Below are positions 6,783 through 10,889 of a DNA stretch of 10,889 nt, piece after piece. The stretch is from NCBI GenBank assembly GCA_021781255.1, contig JAJXXG010000524.1, positions 1 to 10,889 on the forward strand, written 5' to 3'. Under the pieces are notes generated by a model that was not told the origin of the DNA, made no database searches, and worked only from the letters and a program-made list of their open reading frames with translations. The DNA is from Acidobacteriota bacterium. GTDB taxonomy: Bacteria; Acidobacteriota; Terriglobia; Terriglobales; Acidobacteriaceae. Within the stretch, counting starts at the first letter, position 1, and each line of letters begins with the position of its first letter. The translations under genes and the position numbers were made by a program.

Positions 6783-8183
6783 ATGAAGATGGGAATGCTG
6801 TGCACAATCAAAGCGATGGGTCGAGGAAACCCTGCCGGCAATGCTTGGCAGGAGATGTGCTTTGCCATTGTCCGCCGGGGTAAGTTCATCCTCCTGCTGG
6901 CTGTGCTTGCGATGCCGGCTCCTCGTTTGTTGGCGCAGCAGCTTTCCCGGCTGGACCGGGAACTGGCGGAGACGATGCTGAAGAATGTTTCCGCTGATGT
7001 GCGCAAGTATTACTTTGACTCAAAGCTGCAAGGCCTGGATTGGGATGCGCTGGTTCGCCAGACAAAGCAGAGCATCGACGAGGCACCGAATATGCAGGTG
7101 GCGAATACAGAAATTGCCGCGCTGCTTGAGCGCCTGGACGACTCTCATACGCGTTTCTATCCGCCACGGAATCTAGCCACCGCAGACTACGGGTTCGACT
7201 TTGAGATCGTGGGGAAGCGCGCTTATGTGACCAAAGTGGAGCCCAAGAGTGACGCACAGAGCAAGGGCATGCACCCCGGGGACGAGTTGCTGACTATTGA
7301 TGGCTTTGCTGTGGACCGCGCGAGCACGCCAAAGCTTGAATATTCGCTGAATGTGCTGATACCGCGCAGCAGTCTCCAACTCGATTTGCGGGACCCTGTG
7401 GGCAAACTGATACATCTTGATGTGGCTGCGAAGGTGGAGCGACATGCGCAAGTAGCGGGGCTCGGCGACAGCACATGGAACCGCAACCAGATCCGGATAG
7501 ACCGAGAGAAGATTTATGACAAAGTGCGGGCGGTGTACAAGGAGCTTGGTCCGGACCTGATGATCCTTCGAATTCCGGAGTTTGTGCAGACCGGTGCGGA
7601 GGTGGATGCGTTATTCAAGCGGGCACGCACGCACAAAACGCTGATTGTGGATCTTCGGGGTTGTCCTGGAGGCAGGGTCGATTCGGTCGAAAGTTATCTT
7701 GAAGACATTTTTAACCGGGATGTGAAGGTTGGCAACTGGGTTGAGCGCGGCAAACTTGATCCTCTGTTGGTGAAGCCGAATCGCAGCGGCGCCTTTGGAG
7801 GAGATCTAATTGTGCTGATTGACAGCAGAACAGCCTCTGGTGGGGAGATCTTTGCACGTGTTGTGCAACTGCAGGAGCGCGGAACAATCCTGGGTGATCA
7901 CAGCTCCGGTCGTACGATGGTGTCGCGAGTCTACTCTCACGCCTATGGTGAGAATCCAATTTACTACTACGGTGCTTCCGTCACGATTGGCGATTCGGTG
8001 ATGGCCGACGGCAAGACCCTGGAGCATATTGGCGTGGAGCCGGATCGCACGATGCTGCCGGCTTCCTCCGATATCGCAGCGGGACGGGATCCGGTGCTGG
8101 CGTACGCTGCGGGGCTTGCCGGTGTGAAGTTGAGCTCAGAGGACGCTGCAAAGCTTTTTGCAGACAAATCGACGAATAATTGA
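6783..8183 (+). CDS. Exported S41 family (C-terminal-processing type) peptidase with PDZ-like domain
   Basis: A 466-residue protein with an N-terminal export signal. A long n-region (residues 1-34, ending VRRGK) precedes a hydrophobic core FILLLAVLAM (35-44) and likely cleavage after LLAQ near 52. ATG at 6855 (Met25) would give a more ordinary signal peptide but has a badly spaced ribosome-binding site. Residues about 53-125 are the S41 N-terminal helical domain, including LDDSHTRFYPP (118-128). A PDZ-like domain follows at about 135-215 (GFDFEIVGKRAYVTKVEP, GMHPGDELLTIDG). The protease core is about 240-430, with DLRGCPGGRVDS (290-301) and SRTASGGEIFA (348-358), where Ser352 is the expected nucleophile. 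The position 25 residues on, the lysine base in CtpB and D1P, is Arg377. The enzyme would act outside the cytoplasm. GC content looks lower than in the neighbouring sugar genes. The substrate is unknown. Confidence 0.87.
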   Translation: MKMGMLCTIKAMGRGNPAGNAWQEMCFAIVRRGKFILLLAVLAMPAPRLLAQQLSRLDRELAETMLKNVSADVRKYYFDSKLQGLDWDALVRQTKQSIDEAPNMQVANTEIAALLERLDDSHTRFYPPRNLATADYGFDFEIVGKRAYVTKVEPKSDAQSKGMHPGDELLTIDGFAVDRASTPKLEYSLNVLIPRSSLQLDLRDPVGKLIHLDVAAKVERHAQVAGLGDSTWNRNQIRIDREKIYDKVRAVYKELGPDLMILRIPEFVQTGAEVDALFKRARTHKTLIVDLRGCPGGRVDSVESYLEDIFNRDVKVGNWVERGKLDPLLVKPNRSGAFGGDLIVLIDSRTASGGEIFARVVQLQERGTILGDHSSGRTMVSRVYSHAYGENPIYYYGASVTIGDSVMADGKTLEHIGVEPDRTMLPASSDIAAGRDPVLAYAAGLAGVKLSSEDAAKLFADKSTNN

Positions 8184-8275
8184 TCGACCTGGCGGAAGCG
8201 AAGTGACAAGCAAGTAGAGCGCCCTGCACGGGATACTGCGCAGGCCGTTCGATTTGAGCCGGGGCCGCCGGGTGC

Positions 8276-8301
8276 CCCAGGTCCCGCACTTGGGACCTGG
8301 G
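8276..8301. repeat. REP-like hairpin 1
   Basis: CCCAGGTCCC (8276-8285) and GGGACCTGGG (8292-8301) form a perfect 10-bp stem around the loop GCACTT. It is preceded by GGTGC. Intergenic hairpins with similar edges are, from memory, frequent in Acidobacteriaceae genomes, but I could not check copy number. No T-run follows on either strand, so it is not a classic terminator. Confidence 0.65.
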
Positions 8302-8324
8302 AATCCACGAAGCCACCAGGGCTA

Positions 8325-8367
8325 CCCCATCCATGTTGTCCGCTCGCAGCGGACGACATGGATGGGG
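8325..8367. repeat. REP-like hairpin 2 (20-bp stem)
   Basis: The arm 8325-8344 (CCCCATCCATG...GTCCGCT) pairs with 8348-8367 (AGCGGAC...CATGGATGGGG) around a 3-nt CGC loop. There is one non-Watson-Crick position (T with G), which would be a wobble pair in RNA. It starts 23 nt after hairpin 1. Both elements open with a CCCA/CCCCA edge but have unrelated inner stems. Confidence 0.75.
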
Positions 8368-8424
8368 ACGCTCAACGCTCGCCCAGGCACCGCAACAATT
8401 CCTCCACATCCACGCAGAGCAAAC

Positions 8425-8449
8425 GCCGGTTCTCTCCATGCAAACCGGC
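8425..8449. repeat. Short inverted repeat
   Basis: GCCGGTT (8425-8431) and AACCGGC (8443-8449) form a 7-bp perfect stem with an 11-nt loop. It lies in the same non-coding stretch as the stronger hairpins and may belong to the same repeat cluster, but it is short enough to be chance. Confidence 0.3.
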
Positions 8450-8541
8450 AGCGATGCAGGCCCGCCTCCACATCCGCATGGAAAATCCTGGCCCGCTCAA
8501 TCGCAGGCTTGCTGAACAGGAATCTACGCGCCGTGTCTCCC

Positions 8542-8585
8542 AAAACTTGAACGGCCCGCAGATATAAACCTGCGGGCCGTTCGAG
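8542..8585 (-). terminator. Intrinsic terminator of the GH3 gene
   Basis: On the minus strand, a 16-bp GC-rich stem (8585-8570 with 8561-8546; core GAACGGCCCGCAG, one wobble pair) has an 8-nt AT-rich loop and is followed by TTTT (8545-8542). It begins 19 nt after the GH3 stop, the right place for a Rho-independent terminator. On the plus strand no T-run follows, so it acts mainly for GH3, although the stem may also block read-through from the S41 gene. Confidence 0.78.
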
Positions 8586-8604
8586 TGCTTCTGCGCGCCG
8601 AATT

Positions 8605-10889
8605 CTAGCGCAGCGTCACATCCGCTTGCAGCGGCGTGTGTTCGCTGGAGTCGCCCACGCGCACGACAAACTTGCCGGGGTCGATCTTCCAGCCATGCGT
8701 CGTTTCGTCCCAGTAGCTGAAGGCGCGCGCATCCAGTTCGACCGTGATGTTCTTGATTTCGCCAGGGTTGAGGCTCACTTTCTTGAAGCCTTTCAACTCG
8801 CGCTCCGGGCGCTTCACCGTGGCGGACGGGTCAGAGATGTACACCTGCGCCACTTCCGCTCCGGCCACCTTGCCCGTGTTGGACACGTTGAAGCTGACTG
8901 TGACCGTGGACCCGGACTTCGCCGAATCGGGCACCACCAGCTTGGAAAAGCTGAATGTTGTATAGCTCAGCCCGTAGCCGAACGGGAACAGCGGATGCTT
9001 GCCCGTCGTCGTCCAGTAGCGGTAACCCACCATCAGCTTGTCTTCGTACCTGACGTGGGGGATGGTGTCGATGCGAGTAGGTCGGCCAACCTCATGCACT
9101 TCGAGCTTCGTGTCCGCGCCGGGGATGGGGTAGTAGTCCTTGAACGACGGGTTGTCTTCCCAGGTGCGGTCAAAGCTCACCGGCAGCTTGCCTTCGGGGT
9201 TGTGCTTGCCAAACAGCACTTCGGCCACAGCCGTTCCGCCTTCCTGGCCGGGGTACCAGTTGTGGAGGAATGCGGGAATCTTGTTGAGCCAGCGCTGCGT
9301 GTCCACGGCGCCGCCTGCGGTGAGCGTAACGATGGTGCGCGGATTGGCAGCCGCGACAGCCTCGATCAGCGCGTCCTGGCCCCAGGGGAGCGTGAACGTG
9401 CGATCAAGGCCTTCGCTCTCGGTCTGCGGACTGAAGCCGACAGCGACAATGGCCACGTCCGCCGCGGACGCGAACTTCTTCACGTCTTCTGAGATCATGT
9501 CGGCTTCATTGACGATGCCGAGGCCGAAGCGGTTGCCGACGAAGCCGGGCAGGTAGTCGGCGACGACCTGGATGGTCTGGCCGGCGCTGAGGTCGATGGA
9601 GGCGGACGCAGGATGCTGGCCCTCGACCTGGATCTGCTCCAGCACCTGCTTGCCATCCACCAAGACCTTGTAGTGGTCGCTGCCGGATGCCGCGGCAAGG
9701 ATGAGGTACTTGCCAGCCTTGGCTGCCTTGTAGCTGGCGGTGTAGCGGATGCTGCGTGGCGACTTGTCCTGCGGTCCCCGCCACTCCTGCTTGTAGGAGG
9801 CGATGAGGCGCTCGTCGGCGGTTTCTGGTGTGCCGGTGAAGTCCTTGCTGGGGTAGGTGGCTGCCTTCACTTCGCCCTCCCATTGCGTGCGCCGGAAGAC
9901 CATCGCCATATCCGGCAGGCCGCGGGTGTAGAGCACATGCACATTGGGGCCCAGCAGTTGCGCGATGCCGGTGACAATGCTGACAGGCTCAAACGCGGTT
10001 GCTGCTGAGGACCCGCCGCCGCCGGGCACGGCCGGCCAGGCGTCAGGACCGATGACGGCGATGGTCTTGATCTTGGCGGGGTCGAGCGGCAGGATGTTGC
10101 CTTCGTTCTTGAGCAGCGTCAGGCTTTCGAGAGCGCCCTCAAGGGCAACGGGCCGTGCGGCCACGGAGTAGGTGGACTCGCTCAGGTCCAACTGCGGGCG
10201 GTCGGTGAATTTGTAGCGCAACTCGGTGCGCAGCAGGCGCAGCACCTTGTCGTCGATGGTGGATTCCTTGACCGTTCCGGCCTGGATGGCGGGCAGCAGG
10301 GTTGCGGCATTCATGAAGCGCGGCGAGGGCATCTCCAGGTCCAGGCCGTTGTTGGCCGCGGCCACGCCGTCATAGGTCGCGTCCCAATCCGACATCAGCA
10401 CGCCCTGGAAGCCCCAGTCGCCCTTCAGCACCTTCAGATTCAGGAACTCGTTCTGGGTGGCGTGGGAGCCGTTGATCAGGTTGTAGGAGTTCATCACCGA
10501 GTCCACATGTGCCTTGGTCACGGCCGCCTCGAACGCCGGCAGGTAGATTTCGCGCATGGTGCGCTCGTCCGCCTCCACGTCCACGTTGTGGCGGTTGTAC
10601 TCCTGGTTGTTCAGCGCGTAGTGCTTGACGGTGGCGATCACGCCCTGCGACTGCACGCCTTCAATATAGGGGACCACCATGGCGGAGTTCAGATAGGGGT
10701 CTTCAGACAGGTACTCGAAATTGCGTCCGTTCACCGGCGAGCGCGCGATGTTGACTCCGGGGCCGAGCAGGAAGTTGACGCCACGGGCGCGGGCGTCTTT
10801 GCCCAGGCTTTGGCCCAGCTTGCGGGCAAAGTCTGTGTCCCACGTTGCGGCCAGAGCCACGCCGCCGGCATAGCCGGTGGTCGGCCCCC
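8605..10889 (-). CDS. GH3 beta-glucosidase/xylosidase-type enzyme with PA14-like insert, 5' end missing
   Basis: 760 residues are visible (numbered from the first full codon at 10887), and the frame stays open to the right edge; GTG at 10860 is an internal valine. The N-terminus, probably with a signal peptide, is missing. The order is GH3 barrel (1 to about 230), alpha/beta sandwich split by a PA14-like insert (about 335-465), and a C-terminal fibronectin III-like domain (about 665-755). Barrel landmarks are NFEYLSEDPYLN, KHYALNNQEYNR (from Lys88) and GVLMSDWDATYDG, in which Asp167 is the SDW nucleophile. ESEGLDR (490-496), followed by LPWGQDALI, contains the likely acid/base glutamate. Family members remove terminal beta-glucose, xylose or similar units from oligosaccharides, usually in the periplasm. 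The KHY...NQEYNR motif argues against a NagZ-type hexosaminidase. PA14-bearing members often act on oligosaccharides, but the sugar cannot be fixed from sequence. The gene ends at an intrinsic terminator. Confidence 0.93.
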   Translation of the reverse strand, partial: GPTTGYAGGVALAATWDTDFARKLGQSLGKDARARGVNFLLGPGVNIARSPVNGRNFEYLSEDPYLNSAMVVPYIEGVQSQGVIATVKHYALNNQEYNRHNVDVEADERTMREIYLPAFEAAVTKAHVDSVMNSYNLINGSHATQNEFLNLKVLKGDWGFQGVLMSDWDATYDGVAAANNGLDLEMPSPRFMNAATLLPAIQAGTVKESTIDDKVLRLLRTELRYKFTDRPQLDLSESTYSVAARPVALEGALESLTLLKNEGNILPLDPAKIKTIAVIGPDAWPAVPGGGGSSAATAFEPVSIVTGIAQLLGPNVHVLYTRGLPDMAMVFRRTQWEGEVKAATYPSKDFTGTPETADERLIASYKQEWRGPQDKSPRSIRYTASYKAAKAGKYLILAAASGSDHYKVLVDGKQVLEQIQVEGQHPASASIDLSAGQTIQVVADYLPGFVGNRFGLGIVNEADMISEDVKKFASAADVAIVAVGFSPQTESEGLDRTFTLPWGQDALIEAVAAANPRTIVTLTAGGAVDTQRWLNKIPAFLHNWYPGQEGGTAVAEVLFGKHNPEGKLPVSFDRTWEDNPSFKDYYPIPGADTKLEVHEVGRPTRIDTIPHVRYEDKLMVGYRYWTTTGKHPLFPFGYGLSYTTFSFSKLVVPDSAKSGSTVTVSFNVSNTGKVAGAEVAQVYISDPSATVKRPERELKGFKKVSLNPGEIKNITVELDARAFSYWDETTHGWKIDPGKFVVRVGDSSEHTPLQADVTLR

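Larger units (their letters stand above)
8184..8604. other. Non-coding space between convergent genes
   Basis: These 421 bases separate the S41 peptidase stop from the GH3 stop. I see no credible gene: the short open frames have no ribosome-binding site and cross the repeats. It holds two strong hairpins (8276-8301, 8325-8367), a weaker inverted repeat (8425-8449) and a terminator (8541-8585). The 10-mer GGCCGTTCGA occurs both around 8243 and at 8575-8584. No intrinsic terminator with a T-run is seen for the S41 gene on the plus strand; the first hairpin lies about 90 nt after its stop. Confidence 0.6.

Noticed and set aside
6759..6785. TTG at 6759 as start of the S41 peptidase
   Set aside because: The best Shine-Dalgarno (GGAGAGGAG, 6766-6774) lies downstream of it and is correctly spaced for the ATG at 6783.
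6799..6806. TGTGCACA near the start of the S41 peptidase as a second copy of the 2673 palindrome
   Set aside because: It lacks the central TA and the outer GC symmetry, lies inside coding sequence, and an 8-mer palindrome is common by chance.
8276..8367. The paired hairpins as a CRISPR array
   Set aside because: There are only two elements with different sequences, no repeated unit with regular spacers, and no cas gene nearby.
8372..8479. 35-residue minus-strand frame ending VDVEELLRCLGER
   Set aside because: It looks slightly protein-like and might be a remnant, but it is too short, has no ribosome-binding site, and I cannot link it to a family.
8254..8567. Several 60-98 residue plus-strand frames in the gap between the S41 and GH3 genes
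   Set aside because: They run through the hairpins, have no ribosome-binding sites, and overlap each other in different frames.

Overview
The window looks like high-GC chromosomal DNA from a soil or peat bacterium of the Acidobacteriota (Terriglobia / Acidobacteriaceae type). This is inferred from the mix of secreted glycoside hydrolases, a PA14-containing GH3 enzyme, an S41 peptidase, and hairpin-forming intergenic repeats like those common in that group. No rRNA or other taxonomic marker is present, so the assignment is moderate. I see no tRNA, rRNA, CRISPR array, insertion sequence, phage gene or integrase.

Left part (1-1172): two minus-strand genes. One is the N-terminal third to half of an O-methyltransferase-type protein that runs off the left edge (1-455). 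The other is a small SnoaL/NTF2-like protein (605-1006) that starts at TTG behind a very strong Shine-Dalgarno. A divergent intergenic region (1007-1172) separates them from the sugar genes.

Middle (1173-6110): three plus-strand genes form a carbohydrate cluster. They are a xylulokinase-type FGGY kinase, a secreted GH20-like beta-N-acetylhexosaminidase, and a multi-pass membrane protein of the DUF5009 / NagX / HGSNAT family. The last two are 6 nt apart and appear translationally coupled. A perfect 14-bp palindrome lies between the kinase and the GH20 gene. The reading I favour is that the GH20-like enzyme trims amino-sugar residues outside the cytoplasm, and the membrane protein acetylates or moves the same amino sugar at the inner membrane.

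Right part (6111-10889): a small unrecognised minus-strand protein (6192-6509) is divergent from an exported S41 (C-terminal-processing type) peptidase with a PDZ-like domain (6783-8183). That peptidase has arginine where the family's catalytic lysine should be. It faces a large GH3 beta-glucosidase/xylosidase-type gene on the minus strand (8605 to beyond the right edge). The 421-bp space between these convergent genes holds two strong REP-like hairpins, a weaker inverted repeat, and a good intrinsic terminator for the GH3 gene.

The most interesting points are the coupled GH20-HGSNAT pair, the hairpin pair with similar edges but different stems, the noncanonical S41 and GH20 active-site motifs, and the palindromic candidate operator. 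Nothing in the window is clearly a wholly new system.
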